Positions 53,417 through 62,591 of a DNA stretch of 64,000 nt are shown one piece after another. The stretch is from Bacteroidales bacterium (GTDB lineage Bacteria; Bacteroidota; Bacteroidia; Bacteroidales; UBA10428): NCBI GenBank assembly GCA_035299085.1, contig DATGXG010000023.1, positions 1-64,000 on the forward strand. The letters run 5' to 3'. Positions within the stretch are counted from its first letter, which is position 1, and the number at the start of each line of letters is the position of its first letter. The translations under genes and the position numbers were made by a program. A model generated the notes under the pieces. That model worked only from the letters and a program-made list of their open reading frames with translations. It searched no databases and had not been told where the DNA came from.

Positions 53417-54217
53417 ATGGGAAAAATCATAGCCATTGCAAATCAGAAAGGTGGAGTCGGAAAAACCACCACAACGATTAATCTTGCGGCAAGTCTGGCT
53501 GTACTTGAAAAGAAAGTACTGATGATTGATGCGGATCCTCAGGCCAATGCCACATCGGGAACAGGTTTTAATGTCAAGAATATTAAAACCGGCATTTATG
53601 AATGCCTGATCGACGAGGTGAATCCCAATGATGTCATCCTGAACAGTGAGATTGAAGGGCTCGATCTTTTACCATCCAGCATTGACCTTGTCGGTGCCGA
53701 GATCGAAATGCTCAATATGCCCAATCGCGAAAGAATGCTTAAGGCTGTGATCGATAAAATCGAAAAAAAATACGATTATATTCTGCTCGACTGTTCTCCT
53801 TCGCTCGGTCTGATCACCGTAAACTCGCTTACGGCCGCTAATTCGGTTATTATCCCGGTTCAATGTGAATATTTTGCATTGGAAGGTCTCGGCAAGCTAC
53901 TGAACACAATCAAGATCATCCAGAGCAGGCTCAACCCGGAACTCGAAATTGAGGGATTTGTTCTTACCATGTATGATTCACGCCTGCGCCTTTCCAACCA
54001 GGTAGTTGAAGAAGTGAAACGGCATTTCCAGCAAATGGTATTTGATACCATTATCCAGCGCAACATCAAGATCAGTGAAGCACCGAGCTTCGGAAAACCG
54101 GTTGTGATGTATGACGCCGAATCAAAGGGATCACTGAATTACCTGAATCTTGCAAGGGAAGTCCTGCAAAAGAACGGTGACACGAAGATCCCTGAAACCA
54201 AAAAAATCATCGAATAA
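53417..54217 (+). CDS. parA: ParA/Soj chromosome partition ATPase
   Basis: This 266-aa deviant Walker ATPase drives segregation of parS-bound chromosome regions. The KGGVGKTTTTINLAA motif with signature Lys is at residues about 11-25, DADPQANAT is the A' motif, and the DCSPSLG segment is Walker B. No N-terminal HTH is present, as in chromosomal Soj. parB follows six bases later. Confidence 0.95.
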   Translation: MGKIIAIANQKGGVGKTTTTINLAASLAVLEKKVLMIDADPQANATSGTGFNVKNIKTGIYECLIDEVNPNDVILNSEIEGLDLLPSSIDLVGAEIEMLNMPNRERMLKAVIDKIEKKYDYILLDCSPSLGLITVNSLTAANSVIIPVQCEYFALEGLGKLLNTIKIIQSRLNPELEIEGFVLTMYDSRLRLSNQVVEEVKRHFQQMVFDTIIQRNIKISEAPSFGKPVVMYDAESKGSLNYLNLAREVLQKNGDTKIPETKKIIE

Positions 54218-54223
54218 GAGCCT

Positions 54224-55120
54224 ATGTCAGCAACAAAGAAAAATGTATTAGGAAGAGGTTTGGGTGCGCTTATCGAAGAAGCAGAACCGAATGAAGTTCT
54301 GGTTGAGAAGACGATTGCCGGAGGAACCGAAATAGATATCAGCATGGTTGAAGCTAACCCGTTTCAGCCCCGCACTGTGTTTGACCAGGAAGCTCTCGAA
54401 GAGCTTTCTTCATCCATCAAGGAAATTGGTGTGATCCAGCCGATCACTGTCCGTGAATTGGAAAACGGCCGGTATCAGCTGATCACCGGTGAAAGACGCT
54501 TCAGGGCCTCCATGCTGGCTGGATTAAGCAAGATTCCCGCTTATATCCGTACCGCCAACGACCAGGGCATGCTTGAAATGGCCCTTGTTGAAAATATCCA
54601 GCGTGAAGATCTTAATGCCGTGGATATTGCCATCAGCTACCAGCGCCTCATTGAAGAGTGTTCTCTTACACAGGAGAACCTGAGCGTAAGGGTAGGCAAA
54701 AAAAGAGCAACGGTTGCCAACTACCTCCGCCTGTTAAAACTTCCTGCCGAGATCCAGATCGGCATCCGTGAGAACAAGATCAGTATGGGCCACGCCCGTG
54801 CACTGGTTGCCGTTGAAGATCCCCATCATCAGCTTAACCTTTTCTACAAAATTGTTGAAGAAGATCTGTCTGTCCGCAGGGTTGAAGAACTAGCCCGGAA
54901 GATCGAACACGACCTGATGAAACAACCGAAAGAGGAAAAACCCGAAGAAAAGACAACCCAGCAGCCTTACGAGGAACTTAAAGAACAGCTTTCCGATTTT
55001 TTCAGCACCAAGGTTAATTTCCAGCACAATAATAACGGTTCGGGAAAAATTGTTATCCCTTTTCGGTCCGATGATGAACTCGAAAGAATTATCGGTATCT
55101 TTGACCGGCTTAAAGATTAA
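54224..55120 (+). CDS. parB: ParB/Spo0J chromosome partition protein
   Basis: This 298-aa DNA-binding protein spreads from parS using CTP. The N-terminal CTPase region shows NPFQPRTVF, the GERRFRAS motif and ENIQREDLNAVDIA. A helix-turn-helix follows (SVRVGKKRATVANYLRLLKLP). An acidic linker and a dimerisation domain (about 240-298) complete it. It is the second gene of the parA-parB-DUF5683-transglycosylase cluster that is typical in Bacteroidota. Confidence 0.95.
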   Translation: MSATKKNVLGRGLGALIEEAEPNEVLVEKTIAGGTEIDISMVEANPFQPRTVFDQEALEELSSSIKEIGVIQPITVRELENGRYQLITGERRFRASMLAGLSKIPAYIRTANDQGMLEMALVENIQREDLNAVDIAISYQRLIEECSLTQENLSVRVGKKRATVANYLRLLKLPAEIQIGIRENKISMGHARALVAVEDPHHQLNLFYKIVEEDLSVRRVEELARKIEHDLMKQPKEEKPEEKTTQQPYEELKEQLSDFFSTKVNFQHNNNGSGKIVIPFRSDDELERIIGIFDRLKD

Positions 55121-55131
55121 CCGGTAAAATT

Positions 55132-55761
55132 TTGTTTTCGACAAGGGCAATAAGGAAATCATTATCTCATATACTACTTGCATGTCTGCTGACTGCAGGA
55201 TTAATAACTTTTCCCGGGATTGGGTTAACCGCACAGACCTCTGCGGATTCCGTAAGGTTCGACTCGGTGGCACAGGCAAACCCTGACACGGTTATTCACC
55301 ATCACAGTCCTCAGAAAGCCGTTATTTATTCTCTGATTTGTCCTGGTTTAGGCCAGGTCTACAATAAGAAATACTGGAAAATTCCGTTTATATATGGTGC
55401 AGGTGGTGCATTCCTGTACTACATAACTTACAATCAAACCAAATACAAGAAGTTCAGGAATGCTTTGTTTGAAAACCCGGCATCTCGACCGGATGATGTA
55501 TTTGTAATTGACGGGTACCCATACAAGTATTCCACCCTGCCAATAGGACGAGACTATTACAGAAGGTACAGGGACCTGAGTATAGCCGGATTTGCAGCCA
55601 TCTACCTGCTTAACGTAATTGACGCCATGGTAGACGCTACATTTTTTGAATACGATATTTCGGATGATCTTTCAATGAAGGTTGAACCAGCGGTGATACA
55701 AAACATTGGCACAACGGGTATAACCGCATCACTTGGCCTCCGTATAAATATCGGCTTTTGA
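55132..55761 (+). CDS. DUF5683 envelope protein
   Basis: This 209-aa protein has a signal peptide ending GLTA before QTSAD, then the DUF5683 core (YSLICPGLGQVYNKKYWKIP, FLYYITYNQTKYKKFR) with two hydrophobic segments. No ATG fits the signal peptide; TTG at 55132 (12 bases after the parB stop) is the best start, and ATT one codon before is the alternative. The family almost always sits beside parAB in Bacteroidota, but its function is unknown. Confidence 0.8.
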   Translation: MFSTRAIRKSLSHILLACLLTAGLITFPGIGLTAQTSADSVRFDSVAQANPDTVIHHHSPQKAVIYSLICPGLGQVYNKKYWKIPFIYGAGGAFLYYITYNQTKYKKFRNALFENPASRPDDVFVIDGYPYKYSTLPIGRDYYRRYRDLSIAGFAAIYLLNVIDAMVDATFFEYDISDDLSMKVEPAVIQNIGTTGITASLGLRINIGF

Positions 55762-55786
55762 TTATTTTTGCATAAAACTGACTTCC

Positions 55787-57376
55787 ATGAAACGCTTAAT
55801 ATTTGGTTTTCTTACACTTACATTTGCCTTTTCCCGTTCTTTCGCTTCCTCTTTTATTTCTCCGCCCGATACAATACCCTCCTTTCCCGAGGATACTGTC
55901 ATGTCGGATCTGAATTTTGACCAGAATCTGGATAGTTTACTCAATCTTTACTATGTCGAACAGTCCCTTGCAAGCGATCCTGATTTCTGGACTGTCGGTT
56001 CCGATTCCCTGGTTCCCGAATACTCTGATTCGGTTTATATTGCAAGGCTGAAAAGAATCCCGTCCGTTGTCGACCTTACCTATAACTCGATTGTCAGGCG
56101 TTACATTGAAGTATATACAAAACAAAAAAGAGCAAACGTTTCGGTAATGCTCGGACTTGCCCAATACTATTTTCCCATTTTTGACGACATTTTTGATTAT
56201 TACGACATCCCCAACGAAATGAAATACATGTCGATCATTGAATCGGCATTGAATCCCAGGGCTTACTCGCGTACCCGTGCTGTCGGACTGTGGCAGTTTA
56301 TGTTCGGAACAGGCCGCTTATACGGACTTACTGTGAATTCACTGGTTGACGAAAGACGCGACCCAATAAAATCGACTTACGCTGCCGCTCGTTTCTGCAA
56401 GGATCTTTACAATATTTACCACGACTGGACCCTTGTGATTGCGGCCTATAACTGCGGTCCAGGCAATGTAAACAAAGCCATCCGCCGTTCAGGAGGAAAG
56501 AAAAACTACTGGGAAATTTACTATTATCTTCCAAGGGAAACCAGGGGACATGTTCCGGCTTTCATTGCTGCAACCTACGTAATGAACTATTACAAGGAGC
56601 ACAACCTTTCGCCCATGCCCATGACATTCCCGCTGGCCAGCGATACCATTATGGTTACAAACAACCTTCACCTGGCACAGGTATCCGAAGTGCTTGGAAT
56701 TCCTGTCCAACTTCTGAGAGATATGAACCCGCAATACCGCACGGATATCATCCCGATCAACGGTGGACATCCAATGGCCCTTAGATTACCTCTGGATCAG
56801 ACTGCCCGGTTCATCGACATGTCGAATAATATTTATGCCTATAAAGATTCTGTATATTTTGACCCGGACAAGGTTACAACAACCCCCAGCGCTGTCACTT
56901 CAAGCGGAGCAGAGCTGCCCTCGGGAAATTATACGAAACTTACCTATACAGTAAAATCAGGAGATAACCTGGGACTCATCTCCATGTGGTACAATGTCAG
57001 GATCTCTGATCTCCGGTACTGGAACGGCATTCGTCATAACACCATCAGGGCCGGACAGCGACTTGCCGTGTATGTGCCCAAAAGCAAAGCCTCCCGGTAT
57101 GAAGACATCAACAAGCTTTCATTTGCTGCCAAACAGGCCAGGGCCGGAGGGACAGCACCTGCACCTTCTACTGCAACAATCGACAGCAATGCCACAGCCG
57201 ATGCCACACCGCATACAGGAACCTATGTAACGTATACCGTTAAGAAAGGCGATACGATCTGGGATATCATGAAAATGTACGGCGTTACCGAATCCGAGAT
57301 CAAACAGTGGAACGACCTTTCGAACCTTTCCAAAATACAGGCCGGCCAAAAGCTGAAGATCAGGCAGAAGAGCTGA
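55787..57376 (+). CDS. MltD-like lytic transglycosylase with LysM domains
   Basis: This 529-aa periplasmic enzyme cleaves peptidoglycan. After a signal peptide (IFGFLTLTFAFSRSFA) and a linker comes the SLT domain (about 140-270) with catalytic Glu152 in MSIIESALNPRAYS, then GLWQFM and AAYNCGPGNVNKAI. Two LysM domains (about 384-431 and 481-527) bind glycan; a weaker LysM-like segment lies at about 290-340. It closes the parAB cluster. Confidence 0.92.
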   Translation: MKRLIFGFLTLTFAFSRSFASSFISPPDTIPSFPEDTVMSDLNFDQNLDSLLNLYYVEQSLASDPDFWTVGSDSLVPEYSDSVYIARLKRIPSVVDLTYNSIVRRYIEVYTKQKRANVSVMLGLAQYYFPIFDDIFDYYDIPNEMKYMSIIESALNPRAYSRTRAVGLWQFMFGTGRLYGLTVNSLVDERRDPIKSTYAAARFCKDLYNIYHDWTLVIAAYNCGPGNVNKAIRRSGGKKNYWEIYYYLPRETRGHVPAFIAATYVMNYYKEHNLSPMPMTFPLASDTIMVTNNLHLAQVSEVLGIPVQLLRDMNPQYRTDIIPINGGHPMALRLPLDQTARFIDMSNNIYAYKDSVYFDPDKVTTTPSAVTSSGAELPSGNYTKLTYTVKSGDNLGLISMWYNVRISDLRYWNGIRHNTIRAGQRLAVYVPKSKASRYEDINKLSFAAKQARAGGTAPAPSTATIDSNATADATPHTGTYVTYTVKKGDTIWDIMKMYGVTESEIKQWNDLSNLSKIQAGQKLKIRQKS

Positions 57377-57383
57377 CCACAGC

Positions 57384-57459
57384 CGTCGTTGCGAGGAGCC
57401 TGAAAAACTTTGATTATGGCAGGAAGTAAAGCGACGAAGCAATCTGCCCGCACAGGCAG
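57384..57459. repeat. Dispersed repeat, copy 2 (inverted)
   Basis: This is the reverse complement of the element at 21948-21994. The 29 bases 57431-57459 are an exact match, the outer part (57384-57400) has one mismatch, and about 30 extra bases lie between them. It begins a few bases after the transglycosylase stop. Confidence 0.85.
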
Positions 57460-57471
57460 AACATTGCAAAT

Positions 57472-57582
57472 CAGTGTTTGGTATTCGGTGTTCGGTAGTT
57501 GAAAACTTCGCCTAGCACATCTTTGTTCCCTGATCCCTCAAAACTTCAAACTTCAAATATCAAACTTCAAACATTGAACATT
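57472..57582. repeat. Two more period-7 tandem arrays
   Basis: CAGTGTT-TGGTATT-CGGTGTT-CGGTAGT (57472-57499) and AAACTTC-AAACTTC-AAATATC-AAACTTC-AAACATT-GAACATT (57541-57582) both have a 7-base period with different unit sequences. The 41 bases between them contain nothing recognisable. Confidence 0.85.
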
Positions 57583-57613
57583 TCTTCCTAAATTTGGAAA
57601 AACAAAACCCAAA

Positions 57614-58537
57614 ATGCCCGAATTAAGCATTGTTATTCCCCTATTTAACGAAACTGACAATCTTGATCAACTGGTACTTGAATTGCAAAGTGTTATTCAG
57701 CAAATCGGCAAACCTTCAGAGATTATTTTAGTGGATGACGGAAGCTCGGATGGCTCATTTGATAAGGTCAGAACCATTTGCGCGCTTAATAAAAATGTTA
57801 CCGGCCTCTCCCTCTCCCGCAACTTCGGCCACCAGGTAGCTTTAATGGCCGGCCTGCAGCAGGCGCAGGGAAACCTGATAATTACAATGGATGCCGACCT
57901 CCAGCACCCGCCCAACGTGATTCCTGAACTGCTGAAACAACATGAATCCGGGTTCGACATAGTGAATACCCGCCGCATTGACGGAAAAGAAACAGGAGCA
58001 TTCAAAAAAGTAACATCAAAATACTTTTACCGGATCATTAACCGGATAGCCCAGGTGAACATCCCGGAAGGCTCCTCCGATTTCAGGCTTATGAGCCGCA
58101 AAGCGCTGGATGCCTTTCTGCAATTCGGCGAGCGCGACAGGTTTACACGGGGACTGGTAAGCTGGATGGGATTCCGGCAAACGGTTTTTCCTTATGAATG
58201 CCCTCCCAGGTTTGCAGGAAAATCAAAGTACACGCTTCGCAGGATGCTGCACTTCGCCGCTGACGGAATCACATCGTTTTCATCGAGGCCTCTCAGGATT
58301 GCTTCTTATATGGGAATTATTGTCTTTCTGGCCGGTTTGGCTTATGCTGTATACGCCATTATTCAGCACATAAATGGTAAAACAATCCAGGGATGGACTT
58401 CATTGTTGGTTACTGTATTGCTGCTGGGAGGTATTCAGCTGCTTTCTATTGGCATCATAGGGGAATATCTGGCCCGAATATTCAATGAATCAAAATCACG
58501 ACCTCTCTATTTTATCAAGGAACAGATAAACGGATGA
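57614..58537 (+). CDS. GT2 glycosyltransferase, polyprenyl-phosphate type (GtrB/DPM1-like)
   Basis: This 307-aa enzyme transfers a sugar from a nucleotide donor to a polyprenyl phosphate. The GT-A domain has VDDGSSDGS and the metal-binding MDADLQHP, followed by the SDFRLMSRKAL acceptor region. Two C-terminal membrane helices (IVFLAGLAYAVYAII and LLVTVLLLGGIQLLSIGIIG) anchor it. The stop overlaps the next gene start by four bases, so they are coupled. A TAAATTTG (-7-like) element lies at 57589-57596. Confidence 0.92.
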   Translation: MPELSIVIPLFNETDNLDQLVLELQSVIQQIGKPSEIILVDDGSSDGSFDKVRTICALNKNVTGLSLSRNFGHQVALMAGLQQAQGNLIITMDADLQHPPNVIPELLKQHESGFDIVNTRRIDGKETGAFKKVTSKYFYRIINRIAQVNIPEGSSDFRLMSRKALDAFLQFGERDRFTRGLVSWMGFRQTVFPYECPPRFAGKSKYTLRRMLHFAADGITSFSSRPLRIASYMGIIVFLAGLAYAVYAIIQHINGKTIQGWTSLLVTVLLLGGIQLLSIGIIGEYLARIFNESKSRPLYFIKEQING

Positions 58538-60855
58538 ATGAAAAAGCCCGCAAAATAACCGGTTTACTAACCGTTCTGATTCTTTCCTTTACAATACTCG
58601 CCGTATTCTTTGGTAATCTTTTCGGGAAACTCAATACGGTATGCTTTGCATCCGGCGGTGATGGAATGCAAAGTTATGTCAATATGGAATATCACATCCG
58701 GTACGACACTTCATATATGCGATGTAACTCCATGAATTACCCCTACGGGGAACATGAATTTTTTGCAAATAACCAGCCTCTCATAAGCAATACCCTGAAA
58801 TTTATCTCAGCAAATATTACGGACATTTCAGATTATACATTGGGAATAATCAATATCCTTATGTTGCTCTCACTTGCAATTACACCCCTTATATTGTATA
58901 TTATATTTTCCCAGCTTGGAGTCGGCGTTGTACCCTCCGTAATCGCATCTCTTGCTATTGCCTGTATGAGCCCCCAAATTGACCGGTTTGGAGGCCATTT
59001 TAACCTCAGTTATGTTTGTGCGATTCCTTTTATGATCCTTTTGCTCCTTAATTTCTTCAGAAAACCTTCAGTCTTTCTTTCGGTAATCATCTTCCTTTAC
59101 ATGCTGGCTGGCGCACTTGCTCACTTTTACATGTATGGTTTTTTTGCCGTTCTTCTGCTGTTTCTCTATGGTTATTATTTTTTTAATGAAAATAAAATAT
59201 TTCAAAGCAAAACAATCCTTGCAATTCATCTCTTAGTACAGTTAATCCTGCCCTTTCTCATCCTTCAGGCTTTTTACATCTCAGATCACATTACCGACCG
59301 GCCATCATACCCATGGGGATTTTTGTATTACAGGGCATACCCGCAAAGCGTTTTGCTGCCAATGAACAGACCTTACGGTCAGTTTCTTCATCATTTCATA
59401 AATACAAGCTATATCGACTGGGAAGGCTATGCCTTTATAGGCCTGCTGGCCTTTGCGGGTACGATGTTCTTTGTGGTGCGCTTATTAAATAACCTGGTAA
59501 AAAAGCAATATGCAGCTGCATTGTCAATTGTTTCTGACAAGAACCTCAATGTTATGTTCTGGGCATCGTTTGCCGCTTTGCTGTATTCTTTCGGTTTGCC
59601 TTTCATTTTAGGTCTGCGGTGGCTTATCGATTTAATCGGACCTATAAGACAAATGCGGGGTATTGCCCGGTTTTCATGGATTTTTTTCTATATCATGAAC
59701 ATAGTTACCGTTTACTGGCTCTGGAAATGGTGGCAAAAAGAACATGTAAAAAGGCTGAAATGGGTTGTTTTTGCTTTTGCCTTGCTGATACTATGTATCG
59801 ATGGCTGGTACAACATCAGAAATCGCGGCAGATGGCTCGAAAATGACATTCCTGCTCTTACCGACCGTGCGTTGAAATTATCTGAAAACAGCTGGATAAA
59901 AAGAATTGATTTATCCCGATACCAGGCATTTATCCCAATACCCTATTTTCATGTGGGTTCAGAAAACTTTTGGATCGACAAGGACGCTGACATGATTACC
60001 AAAAGCTATGTAACAATTAAAAACAGCGGCCTTCCGTGCATGGGCGTTATGTTAAGCCGCACATCACTCCATCAGACAATTGAGAATATTTCCCTGATGC
60101 TAGGCCCTCCCTGCAATAGTCTGAACATGGACAGGTTTCCTTCGAAAAAACCTTTTTTGTTAATTGTCTCCGGAAGCGATTATTTAAGCATTCATGAAAA
60201 ATTACTCATCGATCATTCGGTCCGGATTGATTCCAGTGGGACATTTGGGATTTATGAGTTGCCTTTCAGCGCTTTCAGTGAAATTGCCGATTCTGTTGCC
60301 CTTGCCGTTAAAAGGGAATTATCAGAAAGGAAGCTGTTCGATCATAATGGTATTTGGTCAACTGATTCGCTGTTGACTTTTCAATACCTCGATTTTGATA
60401 GCCTGGACATCGGAAAGCATGAAAACAAAGGGTGTTTTACTGGGAAGGCTAAAGACCGGAATGAACTGTTCAAAGGATATATACCAACGACAGATACATT
60501 TAAAAACATCACTGTCTCTTTCTGGCTAGATCATATCTCAGGGGATTTGTATCCCAGGACCAGGATTATACTTAAAGAAATATCCAGGGATGGAACCGCC
60601 CTGAATATACAAAATTTTGTGGTTTCAAAACAAACAGCAACAATTCAGGATGACAAAGCCCTTGTAGAATTCACCTATAAAATGTCGGATTCGAAAAATA
60701 AAATTATTCTGATTGTTCAGAATAAAGAATTAAGGAACAAAACACTGGTAATTGATGATTTATTATTGAGATACAAAAACACAGATGTATACCGTGAATC
60801 GGCAAATGGTGCCTGGAAAAACAATATGCTCCAGGTTATCTGTTATTCCCGTTAG
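58534..60855 (+). CDS. GT-C-like multi-pass membrane protein with large C-terminal domain
   Basis: This 773-aa protein has about ten membrane helices in residues 1-430, with an early extracytoplasmic acidic motif region (SGGDGMQSYVNM, YPYGEH). A large soluble domain (about 440-773) contains a beta-sandwich-like end. This is the layout of GT-C glycosyltransferases that use polyprenyl-linked sugars, which fits the coupled GT2 gene upstream. The exact family is not certain (DUF6311 or YfhO-like). Its 3' end overlaps the convergent gene by 20 bases. Confidence 0.65.
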   Translation: MNEKARKITGLLTVLILSFTILAVFFGNLFGKLNTVCFASGGDGMQSYVNMEYHIRYDTSYMRCNSMNYPYGEHEFFANNQPLISNTLKFISANITDISDYTLGIINILMLLSLAITPLILYIIFSQLGVGVVPSVIASLAIACMSPQIDRFGGHFNLSYVCAIPFMILLLLNFFRKPSVFLSVIIFLYMLAGALAHFYMYGFFAVLLLFLYGYYFFNENKIFQSKTILAIHLLVQLILPFLILQAFYISDHITDRPSYPWGFLYYRAYPQSVLLPMNRPYGQFLHHFINTSYIDWEGYAFIGLLAFAGTMFFVVRLLNNLVKKQYAAALSIVSDKNLNVMFWASFAALLYSFGLPFILGLRWLIDLIGPIRQMRGIARFSWIFFYIMNIVTVYWLWKWWQKEHVKRLKWVVFAFALLILCIDGWYNIRNRGRWLENDIPALTDRALKLSENSWIKRIDLSRYQAFIPIPYFHVGSENFWIDKDADMITKSYVTIKNSGLPCMGVMLSRTSLHQTIENISLMLGPPCNSLNMDRFPSKKPFLLIVSGSDYLSIHEKLLIDHSVRIDSSGTFGIYELPFSAFSEIADSVALAVKRELSERKLFDHNGIWSTDSLLTFQYLDFDSLDIGKHENKGCFTGKAKDRNELFKGYIPTTDTFKNITVSFWLDHISGDLYPRTRIILKEISRDGTALNIQNFVVSKQTATIQDDKALVEFTYKMSDSKNKIILIVQNKELRNKTLVIDDLLLRYKNTDVYRESANGAWKNNMLQVICYSR

Positions 60856-62359
60856 TCACCCTCCTGAGAATTAACAGGGGATGATCGTCCAAAACACATT
60901 CCCAATCCGGACTTGCCCTATATTTACTCATTTGTGACTCGAACTGTTCCGGCGTGAGAGGGTAAGGTCTGTTATCTTTCAATATTACAATATACCGGGC
61001 ATCGTGAACAAAAGGAAAAATATAAGACTTTTTGCGTTGTGAGAAATGGGGGACAATTGATTGTGAAGCAGCAAAAGATGAATCAGCAGGAACAAAAGAA
61101 GCTATCTGCCTCCTTATTTTTCTTACATCCATATCCGACTTATAGAAAGAACTTTTCAACATGTTCTCTTTACTGATATCATACCAGAGAGATGTTCGCT
61201 GATCTAACTTGTTAAGGGTAACACTGAACGTTGAAATACAAAGAATACTACACAAAATGACTTTGTAACTTGTGTTACTGATCCGGTCAACTGCGAAAAA
61301 AACAAACACACTCAGGATGGAAACCGCCTCAATTGAATAGAACCCAAGTATACCCCATCGTCCAATCGAATCATTTAGCATTTTTTGTGCAATAATGGGG
61401 ATGAAAGGGATAATATAAACAGGGCGTATCAATAGCAGGATCCCCCCTGAAACCAGGAATACTTTATAAAATTCTGCTTTTATAAAATTATAGGAGGGGT
61501 CACCCAGGTGATTAATAAACAATAAACGAAACGTTTGAAATGGATGTGTGAAAATGAATTGTAAAGCCTCTCCAGGGGTTTTACCCAGGGCAGTGTAAGC
61601 AAATCCTCCGTAGGGAAGCCCCGGCCTTTCAAAGTGTGGAATCAGAAATGCAAATAAAAACAAGAAATACAATAAAGAAAAAATAGCCAGGCCAAGTGAA
61701 AACATTTTAGCGTCCTTTTCTTTATAGCTTAAAATTAACGTAACAGAAATAAATATGAACCATAATGGCATATTCTCTTTGCATGTTATAATGAAGAGGA
61801 ATACTATACATGATAAGAAGAATTTTCGACGGTTAAAATACAGGAGAAATGCCGGCACCATGGATGCAGCGATTGTGGTTTCAATAAAATCAGATGATAA
61901 TGCACTGTAATGTCCCCATATAACGTTAAAGTGCAGGAAAGCCAATATGGCTAACCAGAAATTGCAGGTTTTTTCCTTTATCAAAAGATAAACGCAATAC
62001 CCTCCTGACACAATAAAAATGTTTTGAATAATAAGCAGGGAATATGTGCCAAAAATGGGGGTAAATATCCAGTATAACGGTGAAATCAGTAATAACGTGA
62101 AGCCAGGATGTATTTGGAAATATGTTTCCAGGGGTGGTTCAAAAACCGTATTGCTGTTAGTCCTTAAATGGGCAAAATCCCAAAAAGCCTGGTTATAAAA
62201 ACCATAATCCAGGGCGTAGGTCCTTAAGAAAAAGTGATTCAATACAACCTGCAGCGTGTAAATAAAAAAGAATAACAATACCAGGCTCCATAAAATAATC
62301 TGTCTTCCTCTTACTGTATTAAATGCTTTCACTTCGCGATTTGATAAACTACTAAACAT
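60836..62359 (-). CDS. DUF2079 multi-pass membrane protein
   Basis: This 507-aa protein has about ten to twelve hydrophobic helices and the N-terminal pattern YALDYGFYNQAFWDFAHL followed by HPGFTLLLISPLYWIF, which is typical of DUF2079. DUF2079 proteins resemble GT-C glycosyltransferases. The ATG at 62357-62359 (MFSSLSNREVK) is chosen; the frame extends upstream but that part reads as non-coding. It overlaps the tail of the convergent gene by 20 bases. Confidence 0.75.
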   Translation of the reverse strand: MFSSLSNREVKAFNTVRGRQIILWSLVLLFFFIYTLQVVLNHFFLRTYALDYGFYNQAFWDFAHLRTNSNTVFEPPLETYFQIHPGFTLLLISPLYWIFTPIFGTYSLLIIQNIFIVSGGYCVYLLIKEKTCNFWLAILAFLHFNVIWGHYSALSSDFIETTIAASMVPAFLLYFNRRKFFLSCIVFLFIITCKENMPLWFIFISVTLILSYKEKDAKMFSLGLAIFSLLYFLFLFAFLIPHFERPGLPYGGFAYTALGKTPGEALQFIFTHPFQTFRLLFINHLGDPSYNFIKAEFYKVFLVSGGILLLIRPVYIIPFIPIIAQKMLNDSIGRWGILGFYSIEAVSILSVFVFFAVDRISNTSYKVILCSILCISTFSVTLNKLDQRTSLWYDISKENMLKSSFYKSDMDVRKIRRQIASFVPADSSFAASQSIVPHFSQRKKSYIFPFVHDARYIVILKDNRPYPLTPEQFESQMSKYRASPDWECVLDDHPLLILRRVTNGNNR

Positions 62360-62591
62360 GATGTCCCCCTCCAATTTGACAGAAGAAAATGATAACCAGG
62401 TTGCAAAACCAGGGACAAAGCGTGTGCACAACGATTTGCATTTTTTGTGGTGCTTTTAGTTTTACGGTAAAGGATATGAAAATAATACCCGCATTTTACA
62501 AAGTGCAGTTGCGTTTGAGATTGCTGAAGATCAGTCAATGAATATCTTCTGAAATGTCCGTTAAATTCATTTGTAAATACAGTTTCTCCCA

